A stretch of DNA of 64,000 nucleotides from Rhabdophis nuchalis (Eukaryota > Chordata > Lepidosauria > Squamata > Natricidae), in contig CM077658.1 in assembly GCA_039707465.1 (NCBI GenBank), positions 17,149,074-17,213,073 of the forward strand, read 5' to 3'. The notes beneath the pieces were generated by a model. It ran no database searches, was not told where the DNA came from, and saw nothing but the letters and a program-made list of their open reading frames with translations. Each line of letters begins with the position of its first letter. The first letter of the stretch is position 1. The translations under genes and the position numbers were made by a program. Of the stretch, positions 1 to 10,440 are shown piece after piece.

Positions 1-47
1 GGGCACGCCTTTCGAGCCGGCCTTATGTACATTTCCTGGCAAAATAC

Positions 48-62
48 ATGGGAAAATCCCAT
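48..62. repeat. Short inverted repeat in each unit (example)
   Basis: ATGGGA-AAA-TCCCAT is a perfect 6-bp inverted repeat with a 3-bp centre. It overlaps a second small dyad, CCCA-T-TGGG. It recurs once per unit. A subset of units in the left 22 kb carries aaaatctgatt instead of aaaatcccatt (for example the units spanning 4119, 5749, 6075, 7379, 9172, 10802, 11617, 13247 and 21722). Others carry aaaatcccttt, which also breaks the symmetry. It could be a protein-binding dyad or simply chance; no function is shown. Confidence 0.75.
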
Positions 63-77
63 TGGGGAAAATTTCAC

Positions 78-93
78 TTAGGGTTAGGGTTAG
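78..93 (+). repeat. Telomere-like motif within the satellite unit (example)
   Basis: TTAGGGTTAGGGTTAG is two and two-thirds vertebrate telomere hexamers in perfect register. It is present in nearly all of about 358 units and always on the plus strand. It contains two overlapping matches to YTAGGGTTR, the published binding consensus of the shelterin proteins TRF1 and TRF2. Occasional units carry a substitution, for example at 570, 1384, 26650, 26977, 29584 and 62694, and one unit (29901) has lost a hexamer. That the motif binds TRF proteins in vivo is inference. Confidence 0.93.
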
Positions 94-240
94 CTCTCCA
101 TGAACTCGCAGAGCAAAACGGACATCGCCATTGGATTCGGAGCCCATCGCTATGGTTAGGAGGGTGCGTCCCTTTTCAGTCGGACTTATGTACATTTCCT
201 GGCAAAATACATGGGAAAATCCCATTGGGGAAAATTCCAC
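78..240 (+). repeat. Representative 163-bp satellite unit (type A)
   Basis: This is one complete unit, phased to start at the telomeric block. It contains, in order: the telomeric block (offset 1-16); a CpG-rich part (offset about 25-105) with the landmarks gaactcgcag, catcgccattgg and gtgcgtccc; the 8-bp palindrome ATGTACAT; and an A-rich, CpG-free part with the dyad ATGGGAAAATCCCAT followed by ttggggaaaattccac. The unit is noncoding as far as can be seen. The 163-bp length is close to a nucleosome core plus a short linker, which may matter for chromatin but is inference. I do not recognise it as a named satellite family. Confidence 0.95.
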
Positions 241-2350
241 TTAGGGTTAGGGTTAGCTCTCCATGAACTCGCAGAGCAAAAGGGACATCGCCATTGGATT
301 CGGAGCCCATCGCTATTGTTAGGAGGGTGCGTCCCATTTCAGTCGGACTTATGTACATTTCCTGGCAAAATACATGGGAAAATCCCATTTGGGAAAATTC
401 CACTTAGGGTTAGGGTTAGCTCTCCATGAATTCACAGAGCAAAATGGACATCGCCATTGGATTCGGAGCCCATCGCTATGGTTAGGAGGGTGCGTCCCTT
501 TTCAGTCGGACTTATGTACATTTCCTGGCAAAATACATGGGAAAATCCCATTGGGGAAAATTCCACTTAGAGTTAGGGTTAGCTCTCCATGAACTCGCAG
601 AGCAAAACGGACATCGCCATTGGATTCGGAGCCCATCGCTATGGTTAGGAGGGTGCGTCCCTTTTCAGTCGAACTTATGTACATTTCCTGGCAAAATACA
701 TGGGAAAATCCCATTGGGGAAAATTCCACTTAGGGTTAGGGTTAGCTCTCCATGAACTCGCAGAGCAAAACAGACACCGCCATTGGATTCGGAGCCCATC
801 GCTATGGTTATGAGGGTGCGTCCCTTTTCAGTCGGACTTATGTACATTTCCTGGCAAAATACATGGGAAAATCCCATTGGGGAAAATTCCACTTAGGGTT
901 AGGGTTAGCTCTCCATGAATTCGCAGAGCCAAACGGACATCGCCATTGGATTCGGAGCCCGTTGCTATGGTTAGGAGGGTGCAACTCTTTTCAGTCGGAC
1001 TTATGTACATTTCCTGGCAAAATACATGGGAAAATCCCATTGGAGAAAATTCCACTTAGGGTTAGGGTTAGCTCTCCATGAATTCGCATAGCAAAACGGA
1101 CATCGCCATTGGATTCGGAGTCCGTCGCTATGGTTAGGAGGGTGCGTCCCTTTTCAGTCGGACTTATGTACATTTCCTGGCAAAATACATGGGAAAATCC
1201 CATTGGGGAAAATTACACTTAGGGTTAGGGTTAGCTCTCCATGAACTCGCAGAGCAAAACGGACATCGCCATTGGATTCGGAGCCCATCGCTATGGTTAG
1301 GAGGGGGCATGCCTTTCGAGCCGGCCTTATGTACGTTTCGTGGCAAAATACATGGGAAAATCCCGTTGGGGAAAATTCCCCTTAAGGTTAGGGTTAGCTC
1401 TCCATGAATCCGCAGAGCAAAACGGACATCACCATTGGAGTCGGAGCCCATCGGTATGGTTAGGAGGGGGCACGCCTTTCGAGCCGGCCTTATGTACCTT
1501 TCGTGGCAAAATACATGGGAAAATACAATTGGGGAAAATTCCACTTAGGGTTAGGGTTAGCTCTCCATGAATCCGCAGAGCAAAACGGACATCACCATTG
1601 GAGTCAGAGCCCATCGGTATGGTTAGGAGGGGGCACACCTTTCGAGCCGGCCTTATGTACGTTTCGTGGCAAAATACATGGGAAAATCCCATTGGGGAAA
1701 ATTCCACTTAGGGTTAGGGTTAGCTCTCCATGAATCCGCAGAGCAAAACGGACATCACCATTGGAGTCGGAACCCATCGGTATGGTTAGGAGGGGGCACG
1801 CCTTTCCAGCCGGCCTTATGTACGTTTCGTGGCAAAATACATGGGAAAATCCCATTGGGGAAAATTCCGTTTAGGGTTAGGGTTAGCTCTCCATGAATCC
1901 GCAGAGCAAAACGAACATCACCATTGGAGTCGAAGCCCATTGGTATGGTTAGGAGGGGGCACGCCTTTCGAGCCGGCCTTATGTACATTTCCTGGCAAAA
2001 TACATGGGAAAATCCCATTGGAGAAAATTCCACTTAGGGTTAGGGTTAGCTCTCCATGAATCCGCAGAGCAAAACGGACATCACCATTGGAGTTGGAGCC
2101 CATCGCTATGGTTAGGAGGGTGCGTCCCTTTTCAGTCGGACTTATGTACATTTCCTGGCAAAATACATGGGAAAATCCCATTGGGGAAAATTCCACTTAG
2201 GGTTAGGGTTAGCTCTCCATGAACTCGCAGAGCAAAACGGACATTGCCATTGGATTCGGAGCCCATCGCTATGGTTAGGAGGGTGCGTCCCTTTTCAGTC
2301 GGACTTATGTACATTTCCTGGCAAAATACATGGGAAAATCCCATTGGGGA
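211..2350 (+). repeat. Higher-order repeat, copy 1 (partner 6564-8540)
   Basis: An ordered series of rare variants recurs here and at 6564-8540. It includes aaaagggacatcg with ctattgttagg, then cacttagagttagg, then agtcgaacttatg, then gacaccgcc, then type B block 1, then gacattgcc. The offset is 6353 bp, which is 39 units less the 4-bp deletion at 3012, falling to 6190 bp after one unit is missing from the partner. The ordered match is far too long to arise by chance and indicates a multi-kilobase duplication. Confidence 0.85.
1301..2098 (+). repeat. Type B satellite subfamily block 1
   Basis: About five consecutive units carry a linked set of differences from type A: gaatccgcag for gaactcgcag, catcaccattggagtcgg for catcgccattggattcgg, catcggtatgg for catcgctatgg, and gggggcacgcctttcgagcc for gtgcgtcccttttcagtcgg. 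Most also have tacgtttcgtggc for tacatttcctggc. The switch from type A occurs within the unit at about 1301, and the switch back within the unit at about 2098. One unit has ccgtttaggg in front of the telomeric block. The first 24 bases of the window are the tail of another type B unit. Confidence 0.9.
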
Positions 2351-3011
2351 AAATTCCACTTAGGGTTAGGGTTAGCTCTCCATGAATTCGCAGAGCAAAA
2401 CGGACATCGCCATTGGATTCGGAGCCCATCGCTATGGTTAGGAGGGTGCGTCCCTTTTCAGTCGAACTTATGTACATTTCCTGGCAAAATACATGGGAAA
2501 ATCCCATTGGGGAAAATTCCACTTAGGGTTAGGGTTAGCTCTCCATGAACTCGCAGAGCAAAACGGACACCGCCATTGGATTCGGAGCCCATCGCTATGG
2601 TTAGGAGGGTGCGTCCCTTTTCAGTCGGACTTATATACATTTCCTGGCAAAATACATGGGAAAATCCCATTGGGGAAAATTCCACTTAGGGTTAGGGTTA
2701 GCTCTCCATGAACTCGCAGAGCAAAACGGACATCGCCATTGGATTTGGAGCCCATCGCTATTGTTAGGAGGGTGCGTCCCTTTTCAGTCGGACTTATGTA
2801 CATTTCCTGGCAAAATACATGGGAAAATCCCATTTGGGAAAATTCCACTTAGGGTTAGGGTTAGCTCTCCATGAACTCGCAGAGCAAAACGGACATCGCC
2901 ATTGGATTCGGAGCCCATTGCTATGGTTAGGAGGGTGCGTGCCTTTTCAGTCGGACTTATGTACATTTCCTGGCAAAATACATGGGAAAATCCCATTGGG
3001 GAAAATTCCAC

Positions 3012-3170
3012 TTAGGGTTAGGGTTAGCTCTCCATGAATTCGCAGAGCAAAACGGACATCACCATTGGATTCGGAGCCCGTTGCTATGGTTAGGAGGATG
3101 CGTCCCTTTTCAGACTTATGTACATTTCCTGGCAAAATACATGGGAAAATCCCATTGGGGAAAATTCCAC
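3012..3170 (+). repeat. 159-bp satellite unit (4-bp deletion)
   Basis: This unit reads ttttcagacttatg where others read ttttcagtcggacttatg, a loss of 4 bp (tcgg or an equivalent). It is one of seven length variants found in 356 periods. Confidence 0.95.
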
Positions 3171-3792
3171 TTAGGGTTAGGGTTAGCTCTCCATGAACTC
3201 GCAGAGCAAAACGGACATCGCCATTGGATTCGGAGCCCATCGCTATGGTTAGGAGGGTGCGTCCCTTTTCAGTCGGACTTATGTACATTTCCTGGCAAAA
3301 AACATGGGAAAATCCCATTGGGGAAAATTACACTTAGGGTTAGGGTTAGCTCTCCATGAACTCGCAGAGCAAAACGGACATCGCCATTGGATTCGGAGCC
3401 CGTCGCTATGGTTAGGAGGGTGCGTCCCTTTTCAGTCGGACCTATGTACATTTCCTGGCAAAATACATGGGAAAATCCCATTGGGGGAAATTCCACTTAG
3501 GGTTAGGGTTAGCTCTCCATGAATTTGCAGAGCAAAACGGACATCGCCATTGGATTAGGAGCCCGTTGCTATGGTTAGGAAGGTGCATCCCTTTTCAGTT
3601 GGACTTATGTACATTTCCTGGCAAAATACATGGGAAAATCCCATTGGGGAAAATTACACTTAGGGTTAGGGTTAGCTCTCCATGAATTCGCAGAGCAAAA
3701 CGGACATCGCCATTGGATTCAGAGCCCGTCGCTATGGTTAGAAGGGTGCGTCCCTTTTCAGTCGGACTTATGTACATTTCCTGGCAAAATAC

Positions 3793-5390
3793 ATGGGAAA
3801 ATCCCATTGGGGAAAATTCCACTTAGGGTTAGGGTTAGCTCTCCATGAACTCGCAGAGCAAAACGGACATCGCCATTGGATTCGGAGCCCATCGCTATGG
3901 TTAGGAGGGTGCGTCCCTTTTCAGTCGGACTTATGTACATTTCCTGGCAAAATACATGGGAAAATCCCATTGGGGAAAATTACACTTAGGGTTAGGGTTA
4001 GCTCTCCATGAATTCGCAGAGCAAAACGGACATCGCCATTGGATTCGGAGCCCGTCGCTATGGTTAGAAGGGTGCGTCCCTTTTCAGTCGGACTTATGTA
4101 CATTTCCTGGCAAAATACATGGGAAAATCTGATTGGGGAAAATTACACTTAGGGTTAGGGTTAGCTCTCCATGAACTCGCAGAGCAAAACGGACATCGCC
4201 ATTGGATTCGGAGCCCATCGCTATGGTTAGGAGGGTGCGTCCCTTTTCAGTCGGACTTATGTACATTTCCTGGCAAAATACATGGGAAAATCCCATTGGG
4301 GAAAATTCCACTTAGGGTTAGGGTTAGCTCTCCATGAACTCGCAGAGCAAAACGGACATCGTCATTGGATTCGGAGCCCATCGCTATGGTTAGGAGGGTG
4401 CGTCCCTTTTCAGTCGGACTTATGTACATTTCCTGGCAAAATACATGGGAAAATCCCATTGGGGAAAATTCCACTTAGGGTTAGGGTTAGCTCTCCATGA
4501 ACTCGCAGAGCAAAACGGACATCGTCATTGGATTCGGAGCCCATCGCTATGGTTAGGAGGGTGCGTCCCTTTTCAGTCGGACTTATGTACATTTCCTGGC
4601 AAAATACATGGGAAAATCTCATTGGGGAAAATTCCACTTAGGGTTAGGGTTAGCTCTCCATGAACTCGCAGAGCAAAACGGACATCGCCATTGGATTCGG
4701 AGCCCGTTGCTATGGTTAGGAGGGTGCGTCCCTTTTCAGTCGGACTTATGTACATTTCCTGGCAAAATACATGGGAAAATCCCATTGGGGAAAATTCCAC
4801 TTAGGGTTAGGGTTAGCTCTCCATGAACTCGCAGAGCAAAACGGACATCGCCATTGGATTCGGAGCCCATCGCTATGGTTAGGAGGGTGCGTCCCTTTTC
4901 AGTCGGACTTATGTACATTTCCTGGCAAAATACATGGGAAAATCCCATTGGGGAAAATTACACTTAGGGTTAGGGTTAGCTCTCCATGAACTCGCAGAGC
5001 AAAACGGACATCGCCATTGGATTCGGAGCCCGTCGCTATGGTTAGGAGGGTGCGTCCCTTTTCAGTCGGACCTATGTACATTTCCTGGCAAAATACATGG
5101 GAAAATCCCATTGGGGGAAATTCCACTTAGGGTTAGGGTTAGCTCTCCATGAATTTGCAGAGCAAAACGGACATCGCCATTGGATTCGGAGCCCATCGCT
5201 ATGGTTAGGAAGGTGCATCCCTTTTCAGTTGGACTTATGTACATTTCCTGGCAAAATACATGGGAAAATCCCATTGGGGAAAATTACACTTAGGGTTAGG
5301 GTTAGCTCTCCTTGAATTCGCAGAGCAAAACGGACATCGCCATTGGATTCAGATCCCGTCGCTATGGTTAGAAGGGTGCGTCCCTTTTCA
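3793..5390 (+). repeat. Higher-order repeat module, copy at 3.8 kb (partner 8846)
   Basis: The ordered variants are: attacactt, aatctgattgg, catcgtcatt in two units, aatctcattgg, cccgttgct, ggacctatg with ttgggggaaattcc, then gaaggtgcatccc with cagttggac, and gattcagatcccg. The same order recurs from 8846 at an offset of 5053 bp (31 units). Parts recur again at offsets of 1630 bp (10 units) and 2445 bp (15 units) between 9.3 and 13.9 kb. Confidence 0.82.
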
Positions 5391-6563
5391 GTCGGACCTA
5401 TGTACATTTCCTGGCAAAATACATGGGAAAATCCCATTGGGGAAAATTCCACTTAGGGTTAGGGTTAGCTCTCCATGAACTCGCAGAGCAAAACGGACAT
5501 CGTCATTGGATTCGAAGCCCATCGCTATGGTTAGGAGGGTGCGTCCCTTTTCAGTCGGACCTATGTACATTTCCTGGCAAAATACATGGGAAAATCCCAT
5601 TGGGGAAAATTCCACTTAGGGTTAGGGTTAGCTCTCCATGAACTCGCAGAGCAAAACGGACATCGCCATTGGATTCGGAGCCCATCGCTATGGTTAGGAG
5701 GGTGCGTCCCTTTTCAGTCGGACTTATGTACATTTCCTGGCAAAATACATGGGAAAATCTGATTGGGGAAAATTACACTTAGGGTTAGGGTTAGCTCTCC
5801 ATGAACTCGCAGAGCAAAACGGACATCGCCATTGGATTCGGAGCCCATCGCTATGGTTAGCAGGGTGCGTCCCTTTTCAGTCGGACTTATATACATTTCC
5901 TGGCAAAATACATGGGAAAATCCCATTGGGGAAAATTCCACTTAGGGTTAGGGTTAGCTCTCCATGAACTCGCAGAGCAAAACGGACATCGTCATTGGAT
6001 TCGGAGCCCATCGCTATGGTTAGGAGGGTGCGTCCCTTTTCAGTCGGACTTATGTACATTTCCTGGCAAAATACATGGGAAAATCTGATTGGGGAAAATT
6101 CCACTTAGGGTTAGGGTTAGCTCTCCATGAACTCGCAGAGCAAAACGGACATCGCCATTGGATTCGGAGCCCACCGCTATGGTTAGCAGGGTGCGTCCCT
6201 TTTCAGTCGGACTTATATACATTTCCTGGCAAAATACATGGGAAAATCCCATTGGGGAAAATTCCACTTAGGGTTAGGGTTAGCTCTCCATGAACTCGCA
6301 GAGCAAAACGGACATCGTCATTGGATTCGGAGCCCATCGCTATGGTTAGGAGGGTGCGTCCCTTTTCAGTCGGACTTATGTACATTTCCTGGCAAAATAC
6401 ATGGGAAAATCCCATTGGGGAAAATTCCACTTAGGGTTAGGGTTAGCTCTCCATGAACTCGCAGAGCAAAACGGACATCGTCATTGGATTCGGAGCCCAT
6501 CGCTATGGTTAGGAGGGTGCGTCCCTTTTCAGTCGGACTTATGTACATTTCCTGGAAAAATAC

Positions 6564-8540
6564 ATGGGAAAATCCCATTGGGGAAAATTCCACTTAGGGT
6601 TAGGGTTAGCTCTCCATGAACTCGCAGAGCAAAAGGGACATCGCCATTGGATTCGGAGCCCATCGCTATTGTTAGGAGGGTGCGTCCCTTTTCAGTCGGA
6701 CTTATGTACATTTCCTGGCAAAATACATGGGAAAATCCCATTGGGGAAAATTCCACTTAGGGTTAGGGTTAGCTCTCCATGAATTCGCAGAGCAAAATGG
6801 ACATCGCCATTGGATTCGGAGCCCATCGCTATGGTTAGGAGGGTGCGTCCCTTTTCAGTCGGACTTATGTACATTTCCTGGCAAAATACATGGGAAAATC
6901 CCATTGGGGAAAATTCCACTTAGAGTTAGGGTTAGCTCTCCATGAACTCGCAGAGCAAAACGGACATCGCCATTGGATTCGGAGCCCATCGCTATGGTTA
7001 GGAGGGTGCGTCCCTTTTCAGTCGAACTTATGTACATTTCCTGGCAAAATACATGGGAAAATCCCATTGGGGAAAATTCCACTTAGGGTTAGGGTTAGCT
7101 CTCCATGAACTCGCAGAGCAAAACGGACACCGCCATTGGATTCGGAGCCCATCGCTATGGTTAGGAGGGTGCGTCCCTTTTCAGTCGGACTTATGTACAT
7201 TTCCTGGCAAAATACATGGGAAAATCCCATTGGGGAAAATTCCACTTAGGGTTAGGGTTAGCTCTCCATGAATTCGCAGAGCCAAACGGACATCGCCATT
7301 GGATTCGGAGCCCGTTGCTATGGTTAGGAGGGTGCGTCCCTTTTCAGTCGGACTTATGTACATTTCCTGGCAAAATACATGGGAAAATCTGATTGGGGAA
7401 AATTCCACTTAGGGTTAGGGTTAGCTCTCCATGAATTCGCAGAGCAAAACGGACATCGCCATTGGATTCGGAGTCCGTCGCTATGGTTAGGAGGGTGCGT
7501 CCCTTTTCAGTCGGACTTATGTACATTTCCTGGCAAAATACATGGGAAAATCCCATTGGGGAAAATTACACTTAGGGTTAGGGTTAGCTCTCCATGAACT
7601 CGCAGAGCAAAACGGACATCGCCATTGGATTCGGAGCCCATCGCTATGGTTAGGAGGGGGCATGCCTTTCGAGCCGGCCTTATGTACGTTTCGTGGCAAA
7701 ATACATGGGAAAATCCCGTTGGGGAAAATTCCCCTTAAGGTTAGGGTTAGCTCTCCATGAATCCGCAGAGCAAAACGGACATCACCATTGGAGTCGGAGC
7801 CCATCGGTATGGTTAGGAGGGGGCACGCCTTTCGAGCCGGCCTTATGTACCTTTCGTGGCAAAATACATGGGAAAATCCAATTGGGGAAAATTCCACTTA
7901 GGGTTAGGGTTAGCTCTCCATGAATCCGCAGAGCAAAACGGACATCACCATTGGAGTCGGAACCCATCGGTATGGTTAGGAGGGGGCACGCCTTTCGAGC
8001 CGGCCTTATGTACGTTTCGTGGCAAAATACATGGGAAAATCCCATTGGGGAAAATTCCGTTTAGGGTTAGGGTTAGCTCTCCATGAATCCGCAGAGCAAA
8101 ACGAACATCACCATTGGAGTCGAAGCCCATCGGTATGGTTAGGAGGGGGCACGCCTTTCGAGCCGGCCTTATGTACATTTCCTGGCAAAATACATGGGAA
8201 AATCCCATTGGAGAAAATTCCACTTAGGGTTAGGGTTAGCTCTCCATGAATCCGCAGAGCAAAACGGACATCACCATTGGAGTTGGAGCCCATCGCTATG
8301 GTTAGGAGGGTGCGTCCCTTTTCAGTCGGACTTATGTACATTTCCTGGCAAAATACATGGGAAAATCCCATTGGGGAAAATTCCACTTAGGGTTAGGGTT
8401 AGCTCTCCATGAACTCGCAGAGCAAAACGGACATTGCCATTGGATTCGGAGCCCATCGCTATGGTTAGGAGGGTGCGTCCCTTTTCAGTCGGACTTATGT
8501 ACATTTCCTGGCAAAATACATGGGAAAATCCCATTGGGGA
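6564..8540 (+). repeat. Higher-order repeat, copy 2 (partner 211-2350)
   Basis: This is the second copy of the series described at 211-2350. It is one 163-bp unit shorter inside the type B block and differs at scattered single bases. It ends where the next units diverge (cacttagagttagg with gattcagagcccg, at about 8.7 kb). Confidence 0.85.
7653..8288 (+). repeat. Type B satellite subfamily block 2
   Basis: This is a second type B block with the same entry and exit junctions as the block at 1301-2098. It is one unit shorter: landmarks up to about 1.67 kb are offset by 6353 bp, and those from about 1.83 kb by 6190 bp. It is therefore a higher-order copy of block 1 that differs by gain or loss of one 163-bp unit. 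The shared variants include catgcctttcgag, the ttcccctta before the telomeric block, and ccgtttaggg. Confidence 0.9.
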
Positions 8541-8845
8541 AAATTCCACTTAGGGTTAGGGTTAGCTCTCCATGAATTCGCAGAGCAAAACGGACATCGC
8601 CATTGGATTCGGAGCCCATCGCTATGGTTAGGAGGGTGCGTGCCTTTTCAGTCGGACTTATGTACATTTCCTGGCAAAATACATGGGAAAATCCCATTGG
8701 GGAAAATTCCACTTAGAGTTAGGGTTAGCTCTCCATGAACTCGCAGAGCAAAACGGACATCGCCATTGGATTCAGAGCCCGTCGCTATGGTTAGAAGGGT
8801 GCGTCCCTTTTCAGTCGGACTTATGTACATTTCCTGGCAAAATAC

Positions 8846-10440
8846 ATGGGAAAATCCCATTGGGGAAAATTCCACTTAGGGTTAGGGTTAGCTCTCCATG
8901 AACTCGCAGAGCAAAACGGACATCGCCATTGGATTCGGAGCCCATCGCTATGGTTAGGAGGGTGCGTCCCTTTTCAGTCGGACTTATGTACATTTCCTGG
9001 CAAAATACATGGGAAAATCCCATTGGGGAAAATTACACTTAGGGTTAGGGTTAGCTCTCCATGAATTCGCAGAGCAAAACGGACATCGCCATTGGATTCG
9101 GAGCCCGTCGCTATGGTTAGAAGGGTGCGTCCCTTTTCAGTCGGACTTATGTACATTTCCTGGCAAAATACATGGGAAAATCTGATTGGGGAAAATTACA
9201 CTTAGGGTTAGGGTTAGCTCTCCATGAACTCGCAGAGCAAAACGGACATCGCCATTGGATTCGGAGCCCATCGCTATGGTTAGGAGGGTGCGTCCCTTTT
9301 CAGTCGGACTTATGTACATTTCCTGGCAAAATACATGGGAAAATCCCATTGGGGAAAATTCCACTTAGGGTTAGGGTTAGCTCTCCATGAACTCGCAGAG
9401 CAAAACGGACATCGTCATTGGATTCGGAGCCCATCGCTATGGTTAGGAGGGTGCGTCCCTTTTCAGTCGGACTTATGTACATTTCCTGGCAAAAAACATG
9501 GGAAAATCCCATTGGGGAAAATTCCACTTAGGGTTAGGGTTAGCTCTCCATGAACTCGCAGAGCAAAACGGACATCGTCATTGGATTCGGAGCCCATCGC
9601 TATGGTTAGGAGGGTGCGTCCCTTTTCAGTCGGACTTATGTACATTTCCTGGCAAAATACATGGGAAAATCTCATTGGGGAAAATTCCACTTAGGGTTAG
9701 GGTTAGCTCTCCATGAACTCGCAGAGCAAAACGGACATCGCCATTGGATTCGGAGCCCGTTGCTATGGTTAGGAGGGTGCGTCCCTTTTCAGTCGGACTT
9801 ATGTACATTTCCTGGCAAAATACATGGGAAAATCCCATTGGGGAAAATTCCACTTAGGGTTAGGGTTAGCTCTCCATGAACTCGCAGAGCAAAACGGACA
9901 TCGCCATTGGATTCGGAGCCCATCGCTATGGTTAGGAGGGTGCGTCCCTTTTCAGTCGGACTTATGTACATTTCCTGGCAAAATACATGGGAAAATCCCA
10001 TTGGGGAAAATTACACTTAGGGTTAGGGTTAGCTCTCCATGAACTCGCAGAGCAAAACGGACATCGCCATTGGATTCGGAGTCCGTCGCTATGGTTAGGA
10101 GGGTGCGTCCCTTTTCAGTCGGACCTATGTACATTTCCTGGCAAAATACATGGGAAAATCCCATTGGGGGAAATTCCACTTAGGGTTAGGGTTAGCTCTC
10201 CATGAATTTGCAGAGCAAAACGGACATCGCCATTGGATTCGGAGCCCGTTGCTATGGTTAGGAAGGTGCATCCCTTTTCAGTTGGACTTATGTACATTTC
10301 CTGGCAAAATACATGGGAAAATCCCATTGGGGAAAATTACACTTAGGGTTAGGGTTAGCTCTCCATGAATTCGCAGAGCAAAACGGACATCGCCATTGGA
10401 TTCAGATCCCGTCGCTATGGTTAGAAGGGTGCGTCCCTTT
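8846..10440 (+). repeat. Higher-order repeat module, copy at 8.8 kb (partner 3793)
   Basis: This copy reproduces the variant order of 3793-5390 at an offset of 5053 bp. Its right part is itself duplicated at 12269 onward (offset 2445 bp), which shows nested duplication events. Confidence 0.82.

Noticed and set aside
78..240. A CENP-B box in the unit
   Set aside because: The nearest match, around attcggagcccatcgc, lacks the required spacing and the CGGG core.
78..240. NF-Y (CCAAT) and NF-kappaB-like sites in cccattgggg, ccattggattc and gggaaaatcc
   Set aside because: The cores match on one strand, but the flanking positions do not fit the consensus. Short matches in an A-rich repeat are expected by chance.
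48..266. Hundreds of 72-76-codon ORFs on the plus strand and 70-92-codon ORFs on the minus strand, one per unit
   Set aside because: They are by-products of the repeat. The unit is 163 bp (not divisible by 3), so each ORF runs into the next unit in a shifted frame and stops there. Variants show no bias to synonymous sites, and the same DNA is open on both strands.
3304..3522. Satellite peptides rich in repeated short motifs as a possible secreted or antimicrobial peptide family
   Set aside because: No signal peptide, no consistent start context, and indels and substitutions change the peptide freely.
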